A DNA stretch of 64,000 bases from Aphelenchoides besseyi (taxonomy: Eukaryota > Nematoda > Chromadorea > Rhabditida > Aphelenchoididae). Shown one piece after another: positions 12,691 to 23,072 of this stretch. Positions within the stretch are counted from its first letter, which is position 1. The number at the start of each line of letters is the position of its first letter. A model generated the notes under the pieces. That model saw only the letters and a program-made list of their open reading frames with translations. It was not told the DNA's origin and made no database searches. The translations under genes and the position numbers were made by a program. The DNA lies in the NCBI GenBank assembly GCA_024699855.1, contig JAMPIQ010000001.1, positions 6,262,001 to 6,326,000 on the forward strand. The letters run 5' to 3'.

Positions 12691-13507
12691 TCAACTTTTG
12701 GTTATGAGCATCAGACTGAGCTGCAAGGCGTTTTGCGATCAAAATGAAGACCCCGATTCGTATTGGTTGTCAAACGTGAACATTTTAGATCTGATCGTGG
12801 AGATCGGTACGTTGATTCGATATTTGTTTTTATTAATAGTTTGGATAAATGAAAATAAGGCTTTTTAATTCAATGTTATAAACAATGAGCGGCATCTTGT
12901 CAGACAATTGCTTATAGATGTCAAAGCAACAAAACGCTTTGATCACTCCAAGTTTTGAACAACAGAAATAGAAGTTGGGTTGAAAGAATATAAAGGGTTG
13001 AACCGTAGAGTTGATTTTTATGTAAATTTAAAAACTATTCCAAATTCGAAATTTAACAGAGATACTGTTTTAAAGCCTTGGTGAATGCTCATACTGTTAG
13101 TAGCTTGAAAACTGAAAGGTGCTCAAGAGATTGCGAATAGATGACAATATGACTTTATGAGCATAGAACATGTTTCAGAAGTCTACCAATTGCTGCGCTA
13201 ACACAGTGGTATTATACTCGTAGTTGAGCAAAATCCTCTCTATAACATCCTATTGTTCTTGTTATTTCGAACTAAGTTTGTAATCCAAGATTTGAACAAA
13301 ATTGTAGTTCATTTTTGTGATCTTATAGACCATCGAACACTTCTGGAAGAAATCTGTTGTTTTGCTTACCATTCACGTGAACAAGCGATTCTCTTGCTCG
13401 AGAAGTGGGCCATTGTAGCGTATTCGACTATTAATCGACATGTTCGAGGACTCCCGATAACGATAACATCTTGCGAATTGCTAGGACTTTATTTTCAATT
13501 GAGAAAC
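12691..13507. other. Intergenic, no supported gene
   Basis: This lies upstream of the MATH-BTB gene and downstream of the micropeptide gene. The only long frame, on the plus strand at about 13253-13651, runs antisense through the micropeptide gene and is a shadow. It is AT-rich with no RNA gene seen, and probably holds the promoter of the MATH-BTB gene. Confidence 0.35.
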
Positions 13508-13734
13508 TCAAACTTTATGAACAGTCACAGCCGTTGGACCTCCACCAGTGGGTTGTGGCGGCTGTCGATCGGACAGATTGGGGAATTGAGCACTGAAAGT
13601 GAACAATCAGATGCTGAAGAACAGAAAACTCACTTGTTAGTTCTTGCGTAGTCCACGTCGCCATAAAAAGCAAAAACTAGCGATGTGCAGCAGACGAAGA
13701 CTACGACCAGAAAGATCATTGCAACGTCCGCCAT
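13508..13734 (-). CDS. 61-residue membrane micropeptide
   Basis: Two exons (13734-13634 and 13592-13508) with a GTGAGT donor and a TTTCAG acceptor join in phase to 61 residues. The first 23 residues form one strongly hydrophobic helix (MADVAMIFLVVVFVCCTSLV), followed by FAFYGDVDYAR and a Pro/Gly-rich tail that ends in AVTVHKV. It could be a signal-anchored membrane peptide or a secreted peptide precursor; no dibasic cleavage sites are present, which argues against a neuropeptide precursor. It begins 67 bp after the stop of the glycosylasparaginase gene on the same strand, so the two may share a transcript. I do not recognise the family. Confidence 0.6.
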
Positions 13735-13801
13735 TTCGCGACCGTTCGACAGAAAACGGAAAGAAAAAATGATCGAACGTTTATTCGGACTTCATTTACA
13801 A

Positions 13802-15061
13802 TCACTTTTCACACTCAACGGTCTCGACTTTGGTCCCCGACATCGTTGGCACCGAGAACGAGAATCGCGGAATTCCGTTGCAAGCGGCTCCATAGTCTCC
13901 GAAGCGATTTGCTGCGACCAATGCGCCCATGAAGTTCGGATGGAAACGTCGAATTCTGTGGATTGCTACTTGAGTTGCTTTTCTTGGCGACAATCCGGAA
14001 CCCATGGCTTCGACCGCCAAGAAACTAAAATCAGGACTCGTGACTTGCAATCTAAAATCACGAACCTCGGCAGAAATCGCATCATGACATCACCATCGCC
14101 CGTTCCCGCCGCTCCACCAATTTCGTTGTCAACATACGCACCAGCGCCCGGGATTGGCGAGTCACCAATTCGACTGCAATTCATTGATTTTCAAGTTGAA
14201 TCAAAACAAACCCGGGAATCTTGTTTGCCGCTCCATTGGTCGTCGTTCCCGCCGAAACATCGCCATTCGCGTCGATGACCACCAAACCCAAAGTATCGTG
14301 ACTGTGGGCGTTGAAACGTGTGAGTTCTTCGCTTAAACCCCGTGGTTGCTCTTCACTTTGGTTTGCCGGTTTGTAGGGTCCACAAGAGCTGCGAGAGTTT
14401 GGTCGAACGTTCTTAACTAATCGGTTATATTGATTTAACTTGACTGAATACCTGCCAGAAGTTCGGTTGACAGTTTGCAGCCAACCAATCGGCGTGTCGT
14501 TTCCGAGATTCCTTTGTGGTCAACGATTGCTCTGTGAAGCCCATGGAAACAGCAAAATTGGTTGCTAAACAAACGGATTCAATGGTCAGGTATTGCGATT
14601 ACCGGACTCTCCGACTAGAAAGGAATGTTCAGTGTAATTCATCACGGCCCACGCAACTCGAGCAGCTTCTTTGACGCGTCGTAGATCGCCAACCGCTCCC
14701 ATTTGATGTTGCGGACCGTCGAAGACCAGCGAATCCAAAGTTGTTTCGCCTTAAAAATCGTCAATTTCTGTTGTCTATTCCCTTACCGCTTTCATCGGGA
14801 TCACCACCGAATCCAACTGTTCGATCGCATTGTCGATTTTCACATTCGCTCAGACCGTCGATCAGCGAACTCATTCTAGAGGCTCCAGCGGTTAATCGGT
14901 CGTAAGCTCAAATCAATTGGTGAGTTTTAACTGAAGATCTAACCTTTTTGAGCAGCAACTTGAAAATCATCGTTGGCCCACGTACCGATAACCACCGGCA
15001 AACTATTGCGAGAGTAAACGCATCGAAAAACCAAAAACAAAAGAAACAAGTTAGATGACAT
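13802..15061 (-). CDS. AGA: N4-(beta-N-acetylglucosaminyl)-L-asparaginase (glycosylasparaginase)
   Basis: This is an Ntn-hydrolase that cleaves the GlcNAc-Asn bond in the lysosome at the end of glycoprotein breakdown. The protein begins with a signal peptide ([17 protein letters not shown]), then [11 protein letters not shown]. The autocleavage site is clear: [10 protein letters not shown], where Thr after HD becomes the N-terminal nucleophile of the beta subunit. It is followed by GTTTNG, then [17 protein letters not shown] and MMRFLP, all hallmark segments of the family, and an FMGALV..YGAAC block near the end. The stop is TGA at 13802-13804. Five or more exons with about 45-50 bp introns are evident. 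An AATAAA lies in the 67 bp before the downstream micropeptide. Nothing suggests loss of activity. Confidence 0.9.
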
Positions 15062-16820
15062 TTCGATCACTCGGTCAAACGACGAAAAGCGTTTGGATGC
15101 TCGGAGGTCAAAGGCGACGAAGGTCGAGAGATAAAATCAAAAGGTCGACCACTTGGTCTTCAGTTTCAATTGTTTATTTCGAATGGTAATGTTCTGGGAA
15201 TTGAGAGCAATAGGATCAAAATAGCAGTTAGTCGGTAGCGTCGAACAGAAAAACTTCTGAAGTGAAAATAGTGAACTTTGCTGCGAGTTAACGGCTGATC
15301 GTTTTTATTCGAAGATGCGTCGTTCTTGACTATAAGCTTGAGGTTGTCCTTATCGCTAACTTGATTGAGCTCTGTGTGCTTCGTATTAGCTTTTCGAAAT
15401 GATAAACGTTTATGTGTTCGGATTCAGAAAGCATGCAACTTCTGCGAACTTCTTCGTTCCCACAAACTTTCTGATTGTCGCTGGTCATAAATTTACATTC
15501 TTGTCTATTTCAAGCATACAAGTAGCAATGCGATGACTTTTCCTAAAACACAGTCAAAGAACAGAGCGAGCTGCCGACCGTCCTTGTTCGTTCATTTGGT
15601 GTATCCGAGTCCTCCACGTTCTTCGAAACTCAACGAAGATCGATTGTTTACTGTGATATTAAAGCTAAAATAAGTCTACACACACTCGTCTTGACAAACC
15701 ACTCCCGAACATCGTTTGTTTGCGTGTCAAAAGGCGTCCACAGAGTCTTCGCTTTTTTCCATTCAAGTGACACTTTTGCATCAAAGCAGTTTGCAAACAT
15801 ACTGAACTCTGTTTTAAAACGTTGGATATATAACCTACAATTCTCGTTCAGTACCCTGAGTGTATCGTTGTACACACAAGTCGTTGCTATAAACTCTAAC
15901 TCCAACAGCCAACAATAAGATCACGATTAAAGTATTGCGCTTTAAAAGCACAATTTGAAATGAAAACAAGGATGATAGAATTTGCGCCAAGCATACGCTG
16001 CAAAGATTTGAATTGTCTTACACCAAAGAATTAAAGTCAGTTAAGTTAGAAGACAACAAACGACTGCAAATGCAATGAGATTTAAGGACATCAGTCCAAG
16101 AGATATCAAGAAGCTGAAACTAACGATTGCGAGTTCCAACAACATCGGTGAAAGAAACTGTTCAATCGACTTTTGTGTAAAAGGGACTGAACTTGTTACC
16201 AGAAAAACAACTACAAATGTGTTGGTCAAAGAAAATGACGAGGCCTAATGAATTTCTTTCGATTGTAGAGATTGAAGAGATTTGAGTTGTCACAACCGAC
16301 TCATGTTAACAAAAGACTTTAAGACGATAAATTGAGCTATCAGTTGCTTGTCAACTGCACTTTCTCTTAAGATTTAACAAAAGCCACTTGTTGTTTGTAT
16401 AATTCAATTTATAGATGGCGTTAAAACAAAAGAAAATGTGTCGAACGACATCAGTTACGTGACTGTAAGCGATTTTTGCTCGATTTGTTGGTCAGTTTAG
16501 AGCTTCAGACAACGTGGTGTTATAGCAAGTTAGTGGAAAGACGATTTCAAGTCTCGTTTCCAGCCGAGATCACTTACAAGTCGAGAGACAATCTGAATGA
16601 ACTGTCAAGACGACCTTCTTTGCCAGTTATTTTGCGTGAAAACAAAACTCAATTGTTTACCAACTGCAATTTTGTTTTGGTTGGAAAGCCAATTTGTTGT
16701 GGGAAAGTGCCACAAAAACGCGAAAGAAACTCGTCTTCGACTCACACAATCTGAACGAACAAACACTCTCTAATCGAGTTTAAAGCCCGTGCAAACGTAC
16801 AGGCCACTTTTCCGATCGAA
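15062..16820. other. Intergenic, two unconvincing open frames
   Basis: A minus-strand frame at 15648-15905 (85 codons) and a plus-strand frame at 16476-16754 (92 codons) are the longest. The first is overlapped by a plus-strand frame of similar length, and neither has a domain or joinable exons. The segment next to 15061 should hold the promoter of the glycosylasparaginase gene. No RNA gene seen. Confidence 0.35.
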
Positions 16821-17629
16821 ATGTTGAGGTGCAAACACGCTAAAAGTCAGGAGACAACGGTTTGTTGGGTCGTCAAAAAACCGCGAGAATTCTGGGAAAC
16901 CGAAGATCGAACGGAGAAATGGGGGCCAAGAGCCTTGAAGTTTCTTCCCGATACGAATGTTCACCTCACAATCACCACCGTCAATTTGTCATCCGCCGAA
17001 TTCACTGTCTCGACCGAAAGCAAAGAGATTGACAATCTGCGTTGTTCGTTGTGGCTCGAAGATGGTTCGGGAGCCATTCGAGGATCCAAAGGTAGACGAC
17101 GATTTATTGCTTTCACTCTTCTTTAGATCATCTAGTAAACTTGCACTCAATTACCAGTTTGGAGCCATTCATTGACAAGAGTCGGTTCTTTGTTTACTGC
17201 CAAGTCTTCTCCGTCAAATGTCACGTTTGCAATGTTATGGACGATCAGCAATCGGATGTTATAGTTGAACGATTGAAGAAAGAAATGAAGGAACAGACAT
17301 TTGAGTTGGTGAGTTCACTACTGCAATCAAAGTGATCTTTTGTTTAGAACTCAAAGATCGAAAGTCTCACGAAAAAACTGGAAAAAACGGAAAACGATAA
17401 GAACGAAATGACCCAACTAGTGTTTCTACTGGTTAGTCGTTGGGCCCCCCAAGTAATGGCTTTTCATTTTAGAACTCAAAGATCAACAAACTCACGAGCG
17501 AACTCGACAAGACGAAATATCAGCAGCTCAATCAAATGGGAAAATCGAGTTTTTTCAATTGGTAATTTGTGGTTTTATATTCTTCATCAACTGATTGATT
17601 TGCAGGAATAAGTGGAAACAACTTCAATA
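16821..17629 (+). CDS. Possible MATH-like plus coiled-coil protein
   Basis: Exons can be chained in phase: 16821-about 17090, then from DHLVNLHSI to KEQTFEL, then two short exons that both begin NSKI and encode heptad-like charged segments (IESLTKKLEKTEND and INKLTSELDKTK). A last exon ends WNKWKQLQ and a stop near 17627. The N-terminal 150 residues have a beta-rich pattern (SAEFTVSTES, LRCSLWLEDGSG, FIDKSRFFVYCQVF) that may be a diverged MATH or TRAF-like fold, but I am not sure. The repeated NSKI exons look like an internal exon duplication. It could be a real fast-evolving gene or a recent pseudogene. Confidence 0.45.
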
Positions 17630-17944
17630 ATCGCTATAACGACTCACCCTTTCTCTTACACATTTTTACCATTGCAATTAACCGGAATCAACATCTCACT
17701 CTTCGAGATCAATTGCAACTTCTTTCCGCATTTGTCAACATTTTGCACATATTCGACAATAAACTTATTGATAATATCAACAGTCGAATTCTACAGTGAA
17801 ATTACAATTGAATTGGAAAACTAAAAACTTTAGATCCAATGGTACCAGAGTTCATTTTGAGGTCTTTTCAGTCGAGCAACTGCTTATCTCGTTTACGTCG
17901 CCTTAAAGTTCAGGATATTAACGATCTTAAAGTCTAAATCAATG

Positions 17945-18755
17945 TTATCTACGGGCAGAGAAAGACGGGAAAGTCTGCAGGTAAAGTTGCTTTTTTGCGT
18001 TTTCTGATTGCCTGTTCAGATGGTTTACTTGCAAGCAATGAGCGTGTAAGAGTTTGCTATCTCGATCTGTCCATTAGAGTTTGTTTCAAAATCGTTTTCG
18101 AGACGAGATGTACGTGCTGCTCAAAGAGCGAAGCCGTTTCTGTGTCCAAGAAAGGTCGATCGCGATCGACTCTTTAATCGATTTGGATGAGGAAGCCAGA
18201 TTACCAACAAGTTCATCGAATCGGTGGCTTTAGATTCTCACTTGTGAAAACGCTTTGTCGACGGAATCGTCAGCAAACAATCGAAAAAAAATCGCAGAGT
18301 ACGAAGGATCAAATCGTAGAAATCAAACGTTTCAAGAACGAATTGACTGAAAATGTAAGATTTAAAAGGTATGAAATAGTAAACAAAAGTTTTCAGTCTT
18401 CTGAAATCTCCAAACTAACCATCGAACGAAACGATTTTACTGACAAATGTCGGAAGTGGGAGTAGAACGAGATCAATTGAAGAGCACGACTATAGAATTG
18501 AAGGATAGCGTTCAAAATGCGCAAGATGACTATCAAAGTCTACAAGCCGTGCCGAACAGTCAAGTGAGTTGTAATAGTTGTTGGGAGCTTTCAAATGACT
18601 TTTACATCAAGAGTCTTACTACTGAACTGGACAATTTGGCTACGGCGATGTTCGATCACTACAAAGAGCTGTACAAGAAGTGCCTGACTTGGAGATACAA
18701 AGATTTGAAGATGATCATCTTTGTTCAGTTGCAAAATATGAAGTCAATTGAGTAG
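17945..18755 (+). CDS. Possible coiled-coil protein with a P-loop-like remnant
   Basis: At about 17945 one frame reads VIYGQRKTGKSAG, a match to the Walker A pattern G-x4-G-K-S, but that frame has a stop just upstream. Further segments keep frame at about 18107-18230 (EMYVLLKERSRFC to DLDEEARLP), 18300-18355 (QIVEIKRFKNELTEN) and 18395-18755 (LTIERNDFTDKC, WEVERDQLKSTTIELKDSV, ending MKSIE and a stop). They are charged and heptad-like. Exons after 18300 join with short introns, but the 5-prime part does not resolve. It may be an ATPase-like relic or a gene whose first exons I failed to place. Confidence 0.35.
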
Positions 18756-18940
18756 AAGATGATTGAAGTAGTCGATTTGGTTGCCATTAGATCTCAGTGG
18801 GAACACTCTCTCTGGGCACTTGCTTCTTCGTCAGGAAGCAAATCGACGTTGTTGTTCGCTGAACGAACTTAAATTTCTAGCTTCTGACAGACCAGCGAGT
18901 TTTGGGTTACAATTTATTTTTCACATGGACGAAAAGAGAT

Positions 18941-20048
18941 CTAATGAATAAACTTTTGAATCTCGTCGTAGATTGCCAAGACAAGAGCACCTCCGGTGCC
19001 GCGAAACACGTTCGAAAGAGCGCCCTTGAACATCGCCGAAATACCTTCGTTCTTAATGATCTTTTGAGCGCAATCCATAGTGTTCTTGTAGAGCACATCC
19101 TTGCGACCCGATTGCATCATCATGCGACGACGAACGGTGTCCCACGGATACGAAAGAACTCCCGAACTGACTGTGACGACCTGAGCGATGGCCCACGCAG
19201 CGAAGAAGTTCAATTTCTGTCCATCTTTGGCGAACATGATTTTGGCCGTGTCGAACATTCCGAAGTAGGCAGCACGATAGATGATAATACCTTGGACCGA
19301 AACGAAGAAGCCACTATACAATCAATTAGTCAAGTAAGTCCTCATTCTCAGCTTACCGATAGAGTCCAATCGGTCCATCCGATTTCACGGTTTTGACCAA
19401 ACAATCGCCAAGACCTTTGAATTCGCGCGAAGATCCCTTTCCGACGTCAGCAGCCAAACGAGTACGAGCAAAGTCAAGCGGATACACGAAGCACAAGGAC
19501 GCCGCTCCCGCCATTCCACCGGAAGCCAAATTAGCGCCAAAGAACTTCCAGAACTCTTTTTTCTTGTCGTACCTGAAAACATAAACTGTTATTGAGGACT
19601 CAGAATAGTCATTCACGTTCCGAACATCTTCTTGAACGTGTCTTTGAAAGCAAAGTTCAAGGCCTGCGTCGGAAAATAGCGAATGACGTTCGCCAGATTG
19701 CCGCGCCACAATGCTGAAAACCCCTGCAGACCGTTTGAAGACTTTTGAATTAGAAACCAACTTGTTCTTTCGGTACTCGGACGAGCACATCGATGATGCC
19801 CTTGTAGCGCTTGTCAACGGCAATAGTAGTCGAGGCATCTTGGACCTGAAAAGCGGTCTGATTAGTAAACATGAAGAAGGAAAGTGGAGGACCTGAAGAA
19901 GAAGTTTGACGCGCTCAATCGGAGCTACGGCCGTCTTGCTGACCGCCGCCGCAGTTCCTCCCGAAGCCAAGTCGAGAGCGAACTTCTTGGCATCGAACTT
20001 CTTCTTTCCAACTTTCGCTTGAATCTTGATGGCGGCGTCGTCGGTCAT
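18941..20048 (-). CDS. ant-1: Mitochondrial ADP/ATP carrier
   Basis: This protein exchanges cytosolic ADP for matrix ATP across the inner mitochondrial membrane. It starts [18 protein letters not shown] and then [23 protein letters not shown], the first mitochondrial-carrier repeat with its PxE/DxxK motif. Later come [18 protein letters not shown], a second repeat with [12 protein letters not shown], and a third with [22 protein letters not shown] is the signature specific to ADP/ATP carriers. It ends YDEIQKFIH with a stop at 18941-18943. The three-fold repeat is complete and the length is as expected (about 300 residues). Introns are about 45-50 bp. It is an orthologue of the C. elegans ant-1 group. 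Confidence 0.95.
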
Positions 20049-20532
20049 CGTAGCAATCAACGAAGAGCAAAGAGCAAAAACAAAGTCACCAAACTGAACT
20101 GACGGAGACAAATCGAGTGCTCAAAAACGAAAACTGACGCCTTGGAGTTGTCAATATGCAAATTGGAATGAAAATGCAAATTTTTGATCCAACTGTTGTA
20201 TCATGAATCCTTTTGTTTAAAGATTGGAACAGCAAGAAGCTGATGTTTGAAGAACTCTATTAATCTTTCTGTTACTGGTCAAGTGGCTAAATGACGGTTA
20301 TGTTAAACATCTTATTCATATATACATTCAAACTATTGAGTTAAACACTCGATTAAAATCTAATGTACTTGTTCAAAGTCTATTTTGAAATTAAAGACAA
20401 CAATAATCAACTGACAGTTCGATTGAATGCAAACACACGATCCGATCAACGACCTTCAATCACTTCTGATTCTTTCACTAGAGAGTCAAAACATTTTCTG
20501 CCAACAAACATCATTTATTGCAACCAATCATT
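20049..20532. other. Intergenic between ant-1 and the histidine-rich gene
   Basis: AT-rich sequence holding the upstream region of the ADP/ATP carrier gene and the 3-prime flank of the histidine-rich gene. No gene or RNA seen. Confidence 0.4.
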
Positions 20533-21083
20533 TCAATGCCAATCGTGATTCAGATGATGGTCATCGAAATGGTGGGGAAAATGACCGTGATGTCCACCAA
20601 AATAATGCGGAGCATCGAAGTGGCCGTGATGTCCATCGAAATGGTGTGGATGATGAGCGTGTGCCGAGTGATGGCTGTGAGCTCCGTCGTGTCCATTGGC
20701 CCATCCAGCTTCTCCGCCATGACCATCTCCGTGTTCGTTGGCATAGCCGTGAGCGTACGAGTCTCCAGAAGCATGGTTCTTGTGGCCTCCGTAGTCCAAT
20801 CGAGCCCAATCCTGAGCGTCTCCTTTCGCATATCCGGCTTCGTGGGCGTGATCATGAGCATCGGCGTGATTCTCGCCCCAACCGTCTCCGTGCTTCGATC
20901 CCCATTCGCCGTCGTGGCCATGAGACTCGTGGTCGTGATGATCCAAATGATGCGGATGCCAAGCGTCGTGATGGAAGAGTCCTGAAGAAACGGTCAGAAT
21001 GACAAGTGAGTTCGTTTACCTGATCCCAAAACACTCAAAGAACATCCCGTCAAGAAGACGAAGAGAATGGTCGATTGGCTCAT
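20533..21083 (-). CDS. Secreted histidine/aspartate/glycine-rich protein, copy 1
   Basis: Two exons (21083-21020 and 20981-20533) join in phase to 170 residues. The first 21 residues form a signal peptide (MSQSTILFVFLTGCSLSVLG). The mature part is dominated by His, Asp, Gly and Ala, for example HLDHHDHESHGHDGEWG, ARLDYGGHKNHASGD, and a terminal block of HH/HGH repeats ending LNHDWH. There is no recognisable fold. The His/Asp density suggests binding of zinc, copper or another divalent metal, or of heme; this is inference. A clear paralogue at 40989-41464 shares the exon border and the central 100 residues. Both have a 64 bp first exon. Confidence 0.8.
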
Positions 21084-21366
21084 GACTAGAAGTCGATGGA
21101 CTGATGATTCTCAACTTCTGATTTCCGAGTTTTATAGCAACACGGAAGCTCATTCCGCGCGGATGTCAACAAGTTTTCAGTGTGACCGACGAACTGGAAT
21201 GAGCTCATCGACGGGCTAATTAATGAGCTTCTTTTGTTGCGTAGTCATTTCGATACTCAAACAATCAGCTTCAAAGGCTACGAGTAAGAGCACATGGTTT
21301 ATTTGGACGAGAAAAAGCGGACTTCTACAGCAACGAGATCAATTGGATAACAGTCACTAGCGATCT

Positions 21367-21762
21367 TTAGACCTTGGGTGGTGGAACTTGATTTCCATCC
21401 TTTGGTTTCTCTCCGACTTTCGACTTCGGTTCTGCTGTCTTCACATCTTTTTTCTCGCCCTTCTTTTTGTTGTTGTTCTTCTCTTTGCTCTTCTTGTCCT
21501 CGACCGTTTTCTTTTTGTTCTTCTTGTCCTCGACCGTCTTCTTTTTGTTCTTTCCGACCTTCTTCTTCGGACATAACCAACGCAGATTGCGGCGATAGAC
21601 GGTCGAGTAGATGACCATCAAAATGGAAATGATGGCCACGTAGAGACACAGAAAGATGAGTCCAATGAAGAAGTGATACTTGAGACTGAAAACCGGAATA
21701 TGAGACACCAATCTGTGAACTCACGCACAATGAAGTTGCGGAGTCGAAGTGTCGTTGGCCAT
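21367..21762 (-). CDS. Small single-pass membrane protein with lysine-rich repeat tail
   Basis: Two exons (21762-21725 and 21685-21367) join in phase to about 118 residues. A short N-terminus (MANDTSTPQLHCALKYH) leads into one membrane helix (FFIGLIFLCLYVAIISILMV), then YRRNLRWLCPKKK and a highly basic tail. The tail holds two tandem copies of KKKTVEDKK followed by KEKNNNKKKGEKK and ends PPPKV. Positive charges after the helix favour a cytosolic C-terminus. Lys-rich tails of this kind can bind acidic lipids or nucleic acid, but no function is recognised. Confidence 0.65.
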
Positions 21763-22445
21763 CGCAAGCGCAGAGAAACAGAAACGACCGAAAACTGCGG
21801 ATTGAGACCCGGGAATACACACTTTGTTTCTTCAGCTCAAATCAAAGCCCAAGAAAATTTTCATCTGATGCAAAGTTCTTTAAAGCCAAGCAAGAAGTTC
21901 ACGTGAAATCAAACAGAAACTATGGAAACTTTTGATAGACCGTATGATCAATTGCCACAAAGTACTTGACCGTAAAGTTAAATTTCTATTCCATCAAAAA
22001 GTTTGTTAAATCACAAAGAAAGACTCGAATTAACAATCTTTTCGTAACGCTTAAAATCGACTTCGTCGCATTTAAGCTAAACAAACCTGTGAAGTTCTTT
22101 GAGATCAATCCAACGACACTTACACCACGTTTTTACGACCAACACGAAAAAAGAATTTTAGACGAAAACAAGAAGTCTCAAAGCAACAGCAATTGCTGGA
22201 CAAATTGCACAAATCGCCGGCACAACAACTTCCCCTTAAGATTGACGAATTATGTTGTTATGCTTATGGTCAGCCAACTCCAAACTGAAGAGCTCACAAT
22301 CGGTGGGCGAGGAAACAAGAGTTCTATTTTTCAACGTGCATCACATTGCCCTTCACTTCTTCTGTAGCAGGCATAGTATGTATTCTAAAGAACAAAAAGT
22401 GAACTTCGTAAGCTTCTACAACAATAAAAAAGCGCAAAAATAGTC
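21763..22445. other. Intergenic upstream of tRNA-Lys, eroded frames
   Basis: A plus-strand stretch at about 22140-22360 keeps open frames in two registers (for example QQQLLDKLHKSPAQQLPL) but lacks a start and partner exons. It may be a decayed coding fragment. No other feature seen. Confidence 0.3.
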
Positions 22446-22518
22446 AGCCCGATGCGGGGCTCGAACCCGCGACAGCCAGATTAAGAGTCTGGTGCTCTAC
22501 CGACTGAGCTAACCGGGC
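22446..22518 (-). tRNA. tRNA-Lys (CUU)
   Basis: Read on the minus strand, the 73-nt gene begins GCCCGGTTAGCTCAGTCGG. The acceptor stem GCCCGGT pairs with ATCGGGC, the D arm GCTC/GAGC is intact, the anticodon loop ACTCTTAAT carries CTT, and the T arm is CGCGGGTTCGAGCCCCGC. Box A and box B promoters fit consensus. No intron and no 3-prime CCA encoded, as expected in a eukaryote. Confidence 0.95.
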
Positions 22519-23072
22519 TTCACGCAAAGAGAAAGCAAAGTTGCTTTTGAAGCAACAACCTTTTTTCTCTGCTTTCGGCTCTTTAACCTCTTATTTAGAA
22601 GCAAAAGGTCTACCGGAAAAGAAAGAGGATCCAATTAAAAAGAAGGTCCTCAATCGGAGAAGAAATAGAATGCCAGACCAGATTACAACGATATAACTTG
22701 TAATTCTCTTTAACGATGTTTGTTGTCTTCGTTGGAAATAAAGTCTCCATTTTGTTGTTAACAAAAGAAGTTGGAGATTTGGCCGACAATAGAGATGACC
22801 ATTTGATGTCAGCAAAGAACGGAAAGATTGATCGAAAAGCGAATTGCAGTCCCATTTTGAACTGAGTGTTAATGCACTTTTGTTACTTTAAATCCTCTTC
22901 AATCGAAAATTAAGCGAAACACGCAGAACATTACGTGCTGATAAGCTAATGCCCACAGAGTTCGATTGTTTGTTTCAAGTTTTTCTTACTTGATGAAAAT
23001 TAAACTCGATTGTTGTTCACGAAAACACGTCAATTGTAATGGATATTCGATCTGAATAGTCGACAGATTTCC
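22519..23072. other. Intergenic, no supported gene
   Basis: A minus-strand frame at 22610-22855 gives about 80 codons of basic, aromatic sequence without a domain. It holds the upstream region of the pepsin-like gene. Nothing else seen. Confidence 0.35.

Noticed and set aside
13253..13651. Plus-strand open frame of 132 codons
   Set aside because: It runs antisense through the micropeptide gene, has no domain, and its composition fits a shadow of that gene's coding strand.
13685..14278. Plus-strand frame of 197 codons
   Set aside because: It is antisense to the glycosylasparaginase exons, whose minus-strand reading gives a full catalytic signature.
17945..17985. Functional P-loop NTPase
   Set aside because: The G-x4-G-K-S match has a stop just upstream in its frame, and no Walker B, switch or other NTPase motif follows in the next exons.
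20518..21002. Long open frames on both strands over the histidine-rich gene
   Set aside because: His codons (CAT/CAC) and their complements avoid stops in other frames, so these are composition shadows. Only the minus frame with signal peptide and matching paralogue is real.
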